Assembly: GCA_945913255.1 (NCBI GenBank)
Contig: CAMEDC010000018.1
Location: 1-54,308, forward strand
Source: an uncultured Lachnospiraceae bacterium
Lineage (GTDB): Bacteria > Bacillota > Clostridia > Lachnospirales > Lachnospiraceae
Length of the DNA stretch: 54,308 nt
Reading direction: 5' to 3'
This document shows positions 18,625-27,286 of this stretch, piece after piece. The notes beneath the pieces are model-generated. The model did not search any database and had not been told where the DNA came from. It saw only the letters and a program-made list of their open reading frames with translations. The position numbers and the translations under genes were made by a program. Each line of letters begins with the position of its first letter. Position 1 is the stretch's first letter.

Positions 18625-20085
18625 CTACAAAAGTTCCTTCAGCATCTTGTTTACACTCGCCGGGTCTGCTTTTCCTTTCATTGCCTTCATGGTCTGACCC
18701 ACAAGAAAACCAATGGCCTTTTCCTTGCCATTATGGTAGTCCTCCACCGACTGAGGATTTGCTGCAATCACCTCTTCGACAGTCTTTCGCAGGGCACCCT
18801 CATCATTGACGGTCTTTAATCCCTTTTCTTCCACATACTGTTCCGGGTCAATATCCTCCGCAAACATCACCTCGAACACTTCCTTTGCCACTGTGGAGTT
18901 AATCGCCTTGCTGTCTGTCAGGGCAATCAGCTTAGCCAGATGATTCGGTGAAAACCGGATGTCCTCCGGATCAAGTTCCTTCTCCTTCAGCAGGCGCAGG
19001 GTTTCTCCCATCAGCCAGTTGGAAACCTTCTTGGGCTGTGCTCCCAGCTCCACGGCAGCCTCAAAAATGTCCGCCATGTGCTTGGAACCGGTAATAATCT
19101 CAATATCGTAGTCAGGGATATCAAATTCTGCCTTGTAACGCTTTTTCTTTTCCGTGCGAAATTCCGGTTGTCTGCTTCTGATTTCCTCCAGAAACTCCTC
19201 ACTGATGCTCACCGGAACCAAATCCGGATCGGGGAAGTAACGGTAATCCTGAGCATCCTCCTTGGAACGCATGGCGTAGGACATTTCCTTTGCATCATCC
19301 CAGCGCCTTGTCTCCTGTACAACAGGCTTTCCCTCTTCCAGCAAATCAATCTGGCGGTTTTTCTCCCCCTCGATTGCTCTCGCAATGGCACGGAAAGAAT
19401 TCAGATTTTTCATCTCGGTCCGGGTGCCGAATTCCTTTGCCCCCACCTCGCGTACAGACAGGTTCACATCCGCTCTCATGGAGCCCTCCTGAAGCTTACA
19501 GTCACTGGCTCCCAGATACTGGATAATGAGACGAAGCTTCTCCAGATAGGCAATGACCTCCTCCGCACTTCTCATGTCCGGCTCGGACACAATCTCAATC
19601 AAAGGGACACCGGAACGATTGTAATCCACCAGTGTGCAATCTTCCCACTCATCATGAATCAGCTTGCCCGCATCCTCCTCCATGTGAATCTCATGAATGC
19701 CAATCCGCTTGGTGCGCGTTGTTTCACCGGATGTCTCTCCCGCTGTGCCCTCCGTTTCAATCTCCACATATCCGTTCCGGCAGATGGGAAGGTACAGCTG
19801 GGAAATCTGATAGTTCTGCGGATTGTCGGGATAAAAATAATTTTTCCGGTCAAACTTGCAGTAACGGGTGATGTCACAATTCGTCGCAAGTCCCACTGCG
19901 ACAGCATATTCCAGCACCTTCTTATTCAGAACCGGAAGGGAACCCGGCATACCGGTACAGACAGGACAGGTATGAGAATTCGGTCTTCCGCCGAAAGCCG
20001 TGGAACAACCACAGAAAATCTTTGTCTTTGTAGCAAGTTCCACATGCACTTCCAGACCAATGACTGTTTCATATTCCTTTGCCAT
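18625..20085 (-). CDS. gatB: Asp-tRNA(Asn)/Glu-tRNA(Gln) amidotransferase subunit B
   Basis: This is the kinase and tRNA-binding subunit of the GatCAB amidotransferase, 486 residues. The start is typical (YETVIGLEVHVEL). The cradle-domain metal site includes CGCSTAFGGRPNSHTC and CPVCTGMPG. Further conserved segments are DRKNYFYPDNPQNYQISQ and RSGVPLIEIVSEPD. The C-terminal YqeY-like helical tail runs from about 390. The start codon follows the gatA stop directly (TAGATG) with GGAGGG upstream. It is the last gene of aspS-gatC-gatA-gatB and is closed by the terminator at 18563-18597. Because glnS is present, the main product is expected to be Asn-tRNA. Confidence 0.97.
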   Translation of the reverse strand: MAKEYETVIGLEVHVELATKTKIFCGCSTAFGGRPNSHTCPVCTGMPGSLPVLNKKVLEYAVAVGLATNCDITRYCKFDRKNYFYPDNPQNYQISQLYLPICRNGYVEIETEGTAGETSGETTRTKRIGIHEIHMEEDAGKLIHDEWEDCTLVDYNRSGVPLIEIVSEPDMRSAEEVIAYLEKLRLIIQYLGASDCKLQEGSMRADVNLSVREVGAKEFGTRTEMKNLNSFRAIARAIEGEKNRQIDLLEEGKPVVQETRRWDDAKEMSYAMRSKEDAQDYRYFPDPDLVPVSISEEFLEEIRSRQPEFRTEKKKRYKAEFDIPDYDIEIITGSKHMADIFEAAVELGAQPKKVSNWLMGETLRLLKEKELDPEDIRFSPNHLAKLIALTDSKAINSTVAKEVFEVMFAEDIDPEQYVEEKGLKTVNDEGALRKTVEEVIAANPQSVEDYHNGKEKAIGFLVGQTMKAMKGKADPASVNKMLKELL

Positions 20086-21540
20086 CTATTTTCCCTCCTT
20101 CCGCAGTTGTTCAAATGTGTAAGCTGTCTGTATCAGCTTTTTCTCTCCGAAGCAGTCTCCAATCAGCTGTAAACCGATGGGCAGTCCCTTGCTGTCTGTT
20201 CCGCAGGGAACGCTGATACCGGGCAATCCTGCCAGATTGACGGAAATCGTGTAGATATCGCCCAGATACATCTTAATGGGGTCAGACAAACTCTCTCCCA
20301 ATTTGGGAGCCGTCGTAGGCGATACCGGTCCAAGGATACAGTCATATTTTTCAAATGCCTGGTCAAAGGCTTTTTTAATCATTGCCTTGACACGTAGCGC
20401 TTTCAGATAATATGCATCATAATAACCGGAGCTTAAGACAAAACTTCCCAGCATGATACGACGTTTTACCTCCGGTCCAAAGCCCTGGGAACGCGTCTTT
20501 TTATACATCTGGTGCAGCCCCTGCGCATCTTCCGCACGATAGCCGTACTTGATTCCGTCAAATCGCTCAAGGTTTGAGCTCGCTTCTGCAGCTGCGATTG
20601 TATAGTAGGTGGGAATGGCGTACTCCACGAGACTTAAATCAAACTCCTCCACAATGGCGCCGTTCGCCTTGAGAAGATCTGCTGCCGCAAGTACCGCATC
20701 CTTTACTTCTGCATCCAGTCCCTCTCCGAAATAATCCCGGGGAATCCCAATGCGCATACCCTGGACATCCTTCTTCAGAGCAGAAGAAAAATCAGTGTCC
20801 TCTCTGTTCAAAGAAGTAGAGTCCTTAGTATCATGAGAAGCAATCGTTTCCAGAACCACCGCACAGTCCTCCACTGTTTTGGTGAGAGGTCCTATCTGAT
20901 CCAACGAGGAGCCGTAAGCAATCAATCCATACCGGGACACTGTTCCGTAAGTAGGCTTCATCCCCACCACGCCACAGTAGGAAGCCGGCTGTCTGATGGA
21001 GCCGCCTGTATCGGAGCCCAACGCGAAGTAACACTCCTCCGCTGCCACAGCCGCAGCGGAACCGCCGGAAGAACCACCGGGTACATGTTCCGGATTGCGG
21101 GGATTTCTGGTAACGCCATAAGCGGAAGTCTCCGTGGTGGAGCCCATGGCAAATTCATCCATATTGGTTTTTCCAATAACTACCGCACCTGCCTTTTCCA
21201 GATTTAAGACTGCTTCCGAGGAGAAAGTGGGTACGAAGTTATGCAATATCTTTGAAGAACAGGTAGTCAGCATTCCCTCGGTACACATGTTGTCCTTGAT
21301 TGCCACCGGGACGCCTGCCAGCGGTCCGGTCAGTTCTCCGGTCTCGATTTTCTTCTGTACTTCTGCCGCTCTTTTCAGTGCGTCTTCCCTGTCCAAAGTC
21401 ACATAACAATTATATTGGCTTTCCGTCCTGTCAACCTGCGCAAGCACCGCTTCCATTGCCTCTACGGCAGTTGTCTCTCCATTTCGGATAGCCCTTCCGA
21501 GTTCCACGGCGGATAAAGCTAAAAGTTCTGTTTTTTCCAT
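20086..21540 (-). CDS. gatA: Asp-tRNA(Asn)/Glu-tRNA(Gln) amidotransferase subunit A
   Basis: The amidase subunit releases ammonia from glutamine or asparagine for the transamidation. It has 484 residues and the amidase-signature triad: lysine in PVAIKDNMC, the cis-serine and nucleophilic serine in GSDTGGSIRQPAS, and the preceding GSSGGSAAAVAA loop. The rest is collinear with known GatA. It lies 12 bases after gatC and directly abuts gatB, so the three subunits are made from one message. No missing residue was seen. Confidence 0.97.
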   Translation of the reverse strand: MEKTELLALSAVELGRAIRNGETTAVEAMEAVLAQVDRTESQYNCYVTLDREDALKRAAEVQKKIETGELTGPLAGVPVAIKDNMCTEGMLTTCSSKILHNFVPTFSSEAVLNLEKAGAVVIGKTNMDEFAMGSTTETSAYGVTRNPRNPEHVPGGSSGGSAAAVAAEECYFALGSDTGGSIRQPASYCGVVGMKPTYGTVSRYGLIAYGSSLDQIGPLTKTVEDCAVVLETIASHDTKDSTSLNREDTDFSSALKKDVQGMRIGIPRDYFGEGLDAEVKDAVLAAADLLKANGAIVEEFDLSLVEYAIPTYYTIAAAEASSNLERFDGIKYGYRAEDAQGLHQMYKKTRSQGFGPEVKRRIMLGSFVLSSGYYDAYYLKALRVKAMIKKAFDQAFEKYDCILGPVSPTTAPKLGESLSDPIKMYLGDIYTISVNLAGLPGISVPCGTDSKGLPIGLQLIGDCFGEKKLIQTAYTFEQLRKEGK

Positions 21541-21552
21541 CCTGCTGCCTCC

Positions 21553-21846
21553 TTACTCAAAAGTTTTGGGGACAACAAACATATTGTCCTTTTCTTCGGG
21601 AGCGTTCTGCAGTGTCTTTTCGCTCTCATCGCCATTCGTAGCCTCATCCTCCCGGAATACATTCTGTACCGGAAAAACATGGGACATGGGCTCCACACCT
21701 GTGGTATCCAGCTCACCCAATTTATCAATATAATCCAGCATTCTGCCCATATCCTTCTTAGCTGCTTCTTTTTCCTCCCCGGAAAGCTCCAGCTTGGCAA
21801 GAATGCCCACATATTCGATTGTCTCATCCGTGATGATATTTGCCAT
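21553..21846 (-). CDS. gatC: Asp-tRNA(Asn)/Glu-tRNA(Gln) amidotransferase subunit C
   Basis: A small 97-residue subunit that ties GatA to GatB. It has the usual features: early helix with [13 protein letters not shown], an [20 protein letters not shown] helix and the [16 protein letters not shown] segment that wraps around GatA. The start at 21846 has AAAGGAG ahead of it; an upstream extension of the frame has no ribosome site. It follows aspS by 69 bases. Confidence 0.95.
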   Translation of the reverse strand: MANIITDETIEYVGILAKLELSGEEKEAAKKDMGRMLDYIDKLGELDTTGVEPMSHVFPVQNVFREDEATNGDESEKTLQNAPEEKDNMFVVPKTFE

Positions 21847-21915
21847 AATAACTCCTTTCCTGATCTCACGCCCTGGGAAACATGGCTTATATACAGCGTT
21901 CTCCATGTCACAAAT

Positions 21916-23667
21916 TTAATCGCGGACTTTAATATGCACTTCTCTCAGCTGCTGCTCCGTCACATCATTGGGTGCGCCGCACATCAGATCCTGAGCGGAA
22001 CCACTCATAGGGAATGCAATGACCTCGCGGATATTTTCTTCCCCGCGCAGAAGCATCAGCATGCGGTCTACACCGGGTGCCATTCCCGCATGAGGCGGTG
22101 CGCCGAACTGGAATGCCTGGTACAGTGCTCCGAATTTATTCTTCAAAGTTTCTTCATCATATCCTGCCAGCGCAAACGCTTTGACCATAATGTCCATATC
22201 ATGGTTTCTGACTGCACCGGAGGAAAGTTCTATGCCGTTGCAGACAATGTCATACTGATATGCCAGAATCTCCAGCGGATTCTGATGCTCCAAAGCGTCC
22301 AAGCCTCCCTGCGGCATGGAGAAAGGATTGTGTGTAAAGCCAAGCTGCTTTGTCTCCGGATCCAGCTCATACATGGGGAAATCATTCACATAGCAGAAGC
22401 GGAACGCATTCTTTTCCGTCAGACCCAGCTTTTCACCCAGCTCGTTGCGAATCTTTCCTGCATAGAAGCACGCCTTTTCCTCCTTGTCTGCAATAAAGAA
22501 GATGGTATCTCCCGCTTCCAGTCCCGCAAGACTTCTAAGTTCCGCCTTGAATTCATCGGGTATAAATTTATCAATCGGTCCCTTGTAAGAAAGATCCTCT
22601 GCCACCTCCAGATATCCCAGACCTCCCATGCCAAGAGAAGTTGCAAAGGAGAGAAGCTTTTCGTGGAAGCCCTTGCTCATCTCAGCATGTACCTTGATGG
22701 CACGGACAGTTCTGCCCACAAAAGGTTTAAAAGTACATTTCTGGAAAAACTCTGTCACATCAATAATACGAAGCGGATTTCTCAAATCCGGCTTATCGCA
22801 GCCAAACTCCAGCATGGCCTGCTTATAACTGATAATGGGATACGGGGTCTTAGTCACAGCCGCACCCTCCGGTGCAAATTTCTCGAAGGTCGCGGAAAGC
22901 ACCTCCTCGCCAACCCGGAATACATCCTCCTGGGTTGCGAAGCTCATCTCAAAATCAAGCTGGTAAAACTCACCGGGAGAACGATCCGCACGTGCATCCT
23001 CGTCCCTGAAGCAAGGTGCAATCTGGAAATATTTATCAATGCCGGATACCATCAGAAGCTGTTTATACTGCTGCGGAGCCTGGGGCAGTGCATAAAACTT
23101 TCCTTTATACTTTCTGGAAGGTACGATGTAATCCCTGGCTCCTTCCGGAGAAGAAGCACAGAGAATCGGAGTCTGAACCTCCACAAACCCCATTTCCGTC
23201 ATCTTCTGACGTAAAAAAGCAATTACCTGAGCACGGAACAGAATGTTGTCGCGCACCTTTGCATTTCTCATGTCCAGGTAACGATATTTCAGCCTTACCT
23301 CCTCGCGGGTCTCCTTAGAAGTCATCACCTCAAAGGGCAGCTGGCCGTATACTTTACCAAGAACTGTAATTTCCTGCGCCTCCAGTTCAATGGTTCCGGT
23401 GGGAATCTTCGGGTTATAGGTTTCCTCGTCACGCTTTTCCACAATTCCATGAATTGTGACACAGGTTTCCTTGGTCAGTCCCTTCAAAAGCTCCGTCTTG
23501 CGGATAACCACCTGTAAAACACCGTACATGTCCCGCAGGTCAATAAAGGATACACCGCCGTGGTCACGAATATTTTCCACCCAGCCTGCGACTCTCAGCG
23601 TCTGTCCAATATGCTGTTCGCCAATTTCCTTTACCGTAATGTCTCTGTAACAGTTTTTCATCTCCAT
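21916..23667 (-). CDS. aspS: Aspartyl-tRNA synthetase, probably non-discriminating
   Basis: A class II synthetase of 583 residues with bacterial architecture: anticodon-binding OB domain (1-110), catalytic core, inserted GAD domain (about 290-410) and C-terminal motif 3 (GVDRMLMLLRGEENIR). Motif 2 reads FRDEDARADRSPGEFYQLD, the form I recall from alphaproteobacterial enzymes rather than the RADRQPEF form of Bacillus or Escherichia coli. In the OB domain the sequence RDHGGVSF has histidine where discriminating enzymes have leucine, and the second determinant position is Glu, not Lys. Both point to an enzyme that also makes Asp-tRNA(Asn). The start is ATG 23667 (or 23661) with GAGGTG upstream. 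The longer frame from 23817 runs into the T-box. Heads the gatCAB operon. Confidence 0.95.
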   Translation of the reverse strand: MEMKNCYRDITVKEIGEQHIGQTLRVAGWVENIRDHGGVSFIDLRDMYGVLQVVIRKTELLKGLTKETCVTIHGIVEKRDEETYNPKIPTGTIELEAQEITVLGKVYGQLPFEVMTSKETREEVRLKYRYLDMRNAKVRDNILFRAQVIAFLRQKMTEMGFVEVQTPILCASSPEGARDYIVPSRKYKGKFYALPQAPQQYKQLLMVSGIDKYFQIAPCFRDEDARADRSPGEFYQLDFEMSFATQEDVFRVGEEVLSATFEKFAPEGAAVTKTPYPIISYKQAMLEFGCDKPDLRNPLRIIDVTEFFQKCTFKPFVGRTVRAIKVHAEMSKGFHEKLLSFATSLGMGGLGYLEVAEDLSYKGPIDKFIPDEFKAELRSLAGLEAGDTIFFIADKEEKACFYAGKIRNELGEKLGLTEKNAFRFCYVNDFPMYELDPETKQLGFTHNPFSMPQGGLDALEHQNPLEILAYQYDIVCNGIELSSGAVRNHDMDIMVKAFALAGYDEETLKNKFGALYQAFQFGAPPHAGMAPGVDRMLMLLRGEENIREVIAFPMSGSAQDLMCGAPNDVTEQQLREVHIKVRD

Positions 23668-23747
23668 TTCGCACCTCTTTCTTGTTTGCGCTGGCGTGCA
23701 AGCACGTCCGCTGCCTTTGTGTTCCAAGATGTTTTCTACACACAAAG

Positions 23748-24052
23748 CGTCCCGGAACACAGTTTCCTGCATCCCGGGACGAATAAGGTCAAACCATATC
23801 CGCGGTACCACCCGCATTGAATAGCCGTGCCTTCCATCAAAGGCATTACCCGGCTAATCCTCTCTTACACTTAACGCGTGCACACGTGCTGCCCTAGTCT
23901 TCTTTCTGCTCTCCGCAAACTCACTGAGTTCAGGCAACCTGCTCCGGAGTGTTCCCTTTGTCAGTTCCCGCTGACAGCGCTTTCAGTCGGTGACGCCGTC
24001 TTCCTGTTGTTTTCCCTGACAAGAGTCTCTTTCACTGCATTTTTTTAATATG
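23748..24052 (-). promoter_or_regulatory. T-box leader of aspS-gatCAB
   Basis: The minus-strand leader holds the canonical T-box core GGGTGGTACCGCGG (23813-23800). Before it is a well-formed stem III (TAGCCG...TGCCTT / AAGGCA...CGGCTA, 23856-23822). After it is a GC-rich terminator stem, CGTCCCGGGA (23781-23772) with TCCGGGACG (23756-23748), whose T tract is weak (CTTTG). Upstream, CTCTTGTCAG and CTGACAAAGGG enclose a further helix that may be stem I. Both GAC and AAC triplets occur near its 3' side, so I could not tell whether the specifier is Asp or Asn. Uncharged tRNA should prevent termination. Confidence 0.9.
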
Positions 24053-24058
24053 GGAGTA

Positions 24059-24087
24059 ATGTTATCACACTCTTTAACACTTTGCAA
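24059..24087 (-). promoter_or_regulatory. Promoter of the aspS-gatCAB operon
   Basis: TTGCAA (24087-24082), a 17-bp spacer and TAACAT (24064-24059). The start near 24052 gives a leader of about 385 bases, most of it taken up by the T-box. It explains the roughly 460-base gap between aspS and the next gene. Confidence 0.75.
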
Positions 24088-24126
24088 GACTAAATTATTG
24101 CAAAATTGAAAAATTTTATTCGGGAC

Positions 24127-25278
24127 TTACCGAATCCATCCCCAGGAAATCGCGATAAATTCTCCGCAGAAATACATGCCTCTCAACCAGATTAGCATAG
24201 CAACGCCAAAAAGAGGCCATGACAAATCCTTTCTTGCCCGGCAGATTTTTCCGGCAAGAGAAAGGATGACGCAGATCAGCAGTACCATGGTGCCAAAGGC
24301 AGCCCTGTCCGGATAGTGCGGAGAAAGTATCATAGCTCCCCAGGATAACAGTGCGCACAACATTAATAGAAGATTTCTCCTACCAATCCGTCCCTTTAAT
24401 ACCCATTTCTGTATCATCAGAAGAAAAGCCAGAAGAAGCAACGTCGGGAACAGATATTCCAGCGCCCCCTTGCATTCCGCATATCCTCTCAGAAAACATC
24501 TCCACAGGAAACCATACTGATTCTCCGGCACCTCGGCACTGCGCACAAAGTTACCGGGCGCGATGATTACCATGATGCTCCCGAGCAGACAGGAAAGACT
24601 TCCCAGAATCATCCAGGCAGGTATCTTCCTTTTTTCACGCCGCTTCATTGCCATTACCGCAAGACCAAGCAGCCAGACTGCCGGGCCCATATTTTCATTG
24701 CTCCAGCCCGCAAGAATGCCCAGCGGAATCATCCAGAACGTGATGCCCGGCAGCCGCTTTGGCTCACCTGCCTCCCCACTGTCGATGCTCTCCTCCGGTA
24801 ATTCCCGGAGATAACAAAAAGCATAGGCTAGGACAAAAACCGTAATATAGAGATAGTTTGCAGCACCCGCCTGCCAAAACATGCTCATCTTCCAGTTGGC
24901 ATTCAGCCCCAGGAGCATCCCCGATGCTGCAAAAAAGACCGGAAGCCTCCTGTTGTCTGCCGTAAGACAAATGACTCCCGCCAAAAGAAAAGTCATTACG
25001 ACATTCAGGATATCTGCGGCCGTCTCTCCTGCGAGAAGAGTCAGCTGCAAAATCGCATGGGTCATGCTTCTTCCGCCCCAGTTTTGATAGTGCCATATCT
25101 GACTTTTCACAATGTCAGCAAGGGAAGTAATCGGCGTGTCCTCATAGAGCATGGTAGAATACCACAAATCGTCCATCATGAACGGAACCAGCCTGTGGGT
25201 TTCAAACATCACAACAGCGGACACTGCAAGCAGGATGCCCGATACTATCCACATGATTTTCCCAGTTTTTTCCCTCAT
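24127..25278 (-). CDS. Polytopic membrane protein, DUF6056/GT-C-like
   Basis: A 383-residue protein with about nine to ten membrane spans. After the first span comes an extracytoplasmic loop with an Asp pair (PFMMDDLWY, D36-D37) and then WGGRSMTHA. An acidic motif in the first outer loop is typical of GT-C-fold glycosyltransferases, and the arrangement reminds me of DUF6056 proteins. The middle has NANWKMSMFWQAGAANYLY and a WSNENMGP segment. It is somewhat shorter than I would expect for the family (about 450-550), ending just after the last span, but no frameshift was found. It lies 15 bases after the alarmone synthetase gene and has no terminator of its own. Substrate unknown. Confidence 0.72.
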   Translation of the reverse strand: MREKTGKIMWIVSGILLAVSAVVMFETHRLVPFMMDDLWYSTMLYEDTPITSLADIVKSQIWHYQNWGGRSMTHAILQLTLLAGETAADILNVVMTFLLAGVICLTADNRRLPVFFAASGMLLGLNANWKMSMFWQAGAANYLYITVFVLAYAFCYLRELPEESIDSGEAGEPKRLPGITFWMIPLGILAGWSNENMGPAVWLLGLAVMAMKRREKRKIPAWMILGSLSCLLGSIMVIIAPGNFVRSAEVPENQYGFLWRCFLRGYAECKGALEYLFPTLLLLAFLLMIQKWVLKGRIGRRNLLLMLCALLSWGAMILSPHYPDRAAFGTMVLLICVILSLAGKICRARKDLSWPLFGVAMLIWLRGMYFCGEFIAISWGWIR

Positions 25279-25293
25279 AAAGCCAATACCTTT

Positions 25294-25908
25294 CTACTTT
25301 CCCCTGTCCTGCTGCAAACTGTCATTGAGCTGTGCTTCAAACCTGCTTTCGATCAGTTCCAAAGCCATGGCATACTGCTGCATTTCGCGGCTGACCTTTT
25401 CCTTCTCATCATACTCTTTCTTATAACAGATACGATGCTCCATACTTGCCCAGAAATCCATGGACATGGTTCTAAACTGGATTTCCACCGGATAATACTC
25501 CATAGCGTCCAGGCAGTGTATCGGAACACCGAACACAATATGAAAACTGCGATAACCGCTTTCCTTTGGATTCCTGATATAATCCTTCTCTTTGATGACA
25601 ATTAAATCTGCCTGCTGTTTCAGACAGGACACCAGATCATAGATTTCCTCCGGGAAATAGCAGATTACCCTGATGCCCGCGATGTCCATCAGATGATCTT
25701 TTGCATTCATAACGCTGTCTGTCAGTTCCAACCGTTCCAGTTTATCTTCAATACTCTTTTTCTGCTTGATGCGATTCTGTATGTGATGAATCGGCTTATC
25801 CGTATCTCTGCTGTATATACTGTGGTTCAAAATTTCCAACCTCGTCAGCATAATCCTGCTGACATCCTCATAAGGTCTGATTAGTTCATAATACTGCTCG
25901 TTTGTCAT
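25294..25908 (-). CDS. Small alarmone synthetase (RelA/SpoT domain)
   Basis: A single-domain (p)ppGpp synthetase, 204 residues from the ATG at 25908, matching the length of RelQ/RelP. The catalytic segments are present: RVICYFPEEIYDL, KDYIRNPKESGYRSFHIVF (the K..PK..GYRS.H pyrophosphokinase signature) and VEIQFRTMSMDFWASMEH with the Glu that acts as base. The hydrolase domain and regulatory C-terminus of long Rel are absent. An alternative ATG at 25923 is possible; the frame extends further to 26004 but without a ribosome site. It transfers pyrophosphate from ATP to GTP or GDP. It follows dapL on the same strand. Confidence 0.92.
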   Translation of the reverse strand: MTNEQYYELIRPYEDVSRIMLTRLEILNHSIYSRDTDKPIHHIQNRIKQKKSIEDKLERLELTDSVMNAKDHLMDIAGIRVICYFPEEIYDLVSCLKQQADLIVIKEKDYIRNPKESGYRSFHIVFGVPIHCLDAMEYYPVEIQFRTMSMDFWASMEHRICYKKEYDEKEKVSREMQQYAMALELIESRFEAQLNDSLQQDRGK

Positions 25909-26047
25909 TGCTTCCCGTCCCATTATCCGCTGTCTGCGGTTTTTCTTTTGTTCCCTGCGGTACCCCTGCTTAAGACCAGCATAGGAAAAAAATGTGAACG
26001 GCATGTGAGTAATTTATAAAATAAACCTTACCTTTTTCTTAATTTCT

Positions 26048-27268
26048 CTACAGCTTCAAACCTTTGATTCTGTCAACAGCCTCCACGGTATTCTCATAAC
26101 TGCCGAAAGCAGTCAGTCTGAAATAGCCTTCTCCGCTCGGTCCGAAACCGGATCCCGGCGTACCAACCACATTGACCTGCTCCAACAGACAGTCAAAGAA
26201 TTCCCAGCTGGTCATGCCGTTCGGTGTTTTCAACCAGATATAGGGCGCATTCACGCCACCGGAAACCGTAAATCCCGCACTCTTAAGTCCGTTGTAAATA
26301 TAGCTCGCATTGTTCATGTAATAAGCGACCTGTTTCTTCAGCTGCTCCTTTCCGGCTTCCGAGTAAACAGCTTCACCGGCACGCTGCACGATATAGGGTG
26401 CCCCGTTATACTTGGTTCCATGACGTCTTGCCCACAAAGAATGAAGCGTCACATCCCCGCACTTTAAATCCTTTGGTATTACGGTAAATCCCAAACGCAC
26501 GCCGGTAAAGCCTGCATTCTTGGAGAAAGACCGAAGCTCAATGGCACAGGTTCTTGCACCCTCGCACTCATAGATGCTGTGCGGTACATCCTCCTCTGAA
26601 ATGTATGCTTCATACGCAGCGTCATAAATAATGACAGCTCCCACCTTGTTCGCATAATCCACCCATTCCTGTAACTGCGCCTTTGTAATCGTAGCACCTG
26701 TCGGGTTGTTGGGGAAACACAGATAAATCAAATCCGGTGTCTCCTTCGGCAGTTCAGGAGCAAAGTTGTTGTCTGCAGTACAGGGCATATAAATCACATC
26801 ACTCCAGGTTTCTTTTACTTTATCATAAGTACCGGTTCTGCCCGCCATGACATTGGAATCCACATATACGGGATAAACAGGATCACAGACCGCAATTTTA
26901 TTGTCCAGGCTGAAAATTTCCTGAATATTGCTGGAATCACATTTTGCACCGTCAGAAACAAAGATTTCATCCGCGGCAATGTCACAGCCGCGTGCTTTAT
27001 AGTCATTCTCGGCAATGGCACTTCTTAAAAATTCATACCCGAGATCAGGAGCATAACCGTGAAAGGTCTCAGCCTTTCCCATCTCATCCACCGCATTGTG
27101 CAGTGCATCAATAATGGCAGGTGCAAGAGGCTGCGTCACATCACCGATTCCCAGGCGGATAATTTTCCTGTCTGGATTTGCAGCACTGTACGCACTGACC
27201 TTCTTTCCAATTGTGGAGAACAGATAGCTTCCAGGAAGTTTTAAATAATTGTCATTCAGCTTAAACAT
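26048..27268 (-). CDS. dapL: LL-diaminopimelate aminotransferase
   Basis: This PLP enzyme converts tetrahydrodipicolinate directly to LL-diaminopimelate, bypassing the acetylase or succinylase steps. It has 406 residues and the DapL signatures: [55 protein letters not shown] and the PLP lysine in [15 protein letters not shown]. It ends [12 protein letters not shown]. The start has AGAGGAG upstream. It works with dapF, the next step, which lies at the other end of the same gene row. Three membrane-protein genes separate the two. Confidence 0.97.
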   Translation of the reverse strand: MFKLNDNYLKLPGSYLFSTIGKKVSAYSAANPDRKIIRLGIGDVTQPLAPAIIDALHNAVDEMGKAETFHGYAPDLGYEFLRSAIAENDYKARGCDIAADEIFVSDGAKCDSSNIQEIFSLDNKIAVCDPVYPVYVDSNVMAGRTGTYDKVKETWSDVIYMPCTADNNFAPELPKETPDLIYLCFPNNPTGATITKAQLQEWVDYANKVGAVIIYDAAYEAYISEEDVPHSIYECEGARTCAIELRSFSKNAGFTGVRLGFTVIPKDLKCGDVTLHSLWARRHGTKYNGAPYIVQRAGEAVYSEAGKEQLKKQVAYYMNNASYIYNGLKSAGFTVSGGVNAPYIWLKTPNGMTSWEFFDCLLEQVNVVGTPGSGFGPSGEGYFRLTAFGSYENTVEAVDRIKGLKL

Positions 27269-27286
27269 ACTTTTTCTCCTCTTCTC

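Noticed and set aside
21679..23214. Long open frame on the plus strand opposite aspS (about 511 codons)
   Set aside because: It is the complement of aspS, has no ribosome site and its translation is low-complexity with many Arg, His and Leu residues. The minus-strand aspS reading is unambiguous.
23668..23817. N-terminal extension of AspRS in the open frame
   Set aside because: The extra codons cover the T-box core and terminator, and GAGGTG followed by ATG at 23667 gives a normal AspRS start.
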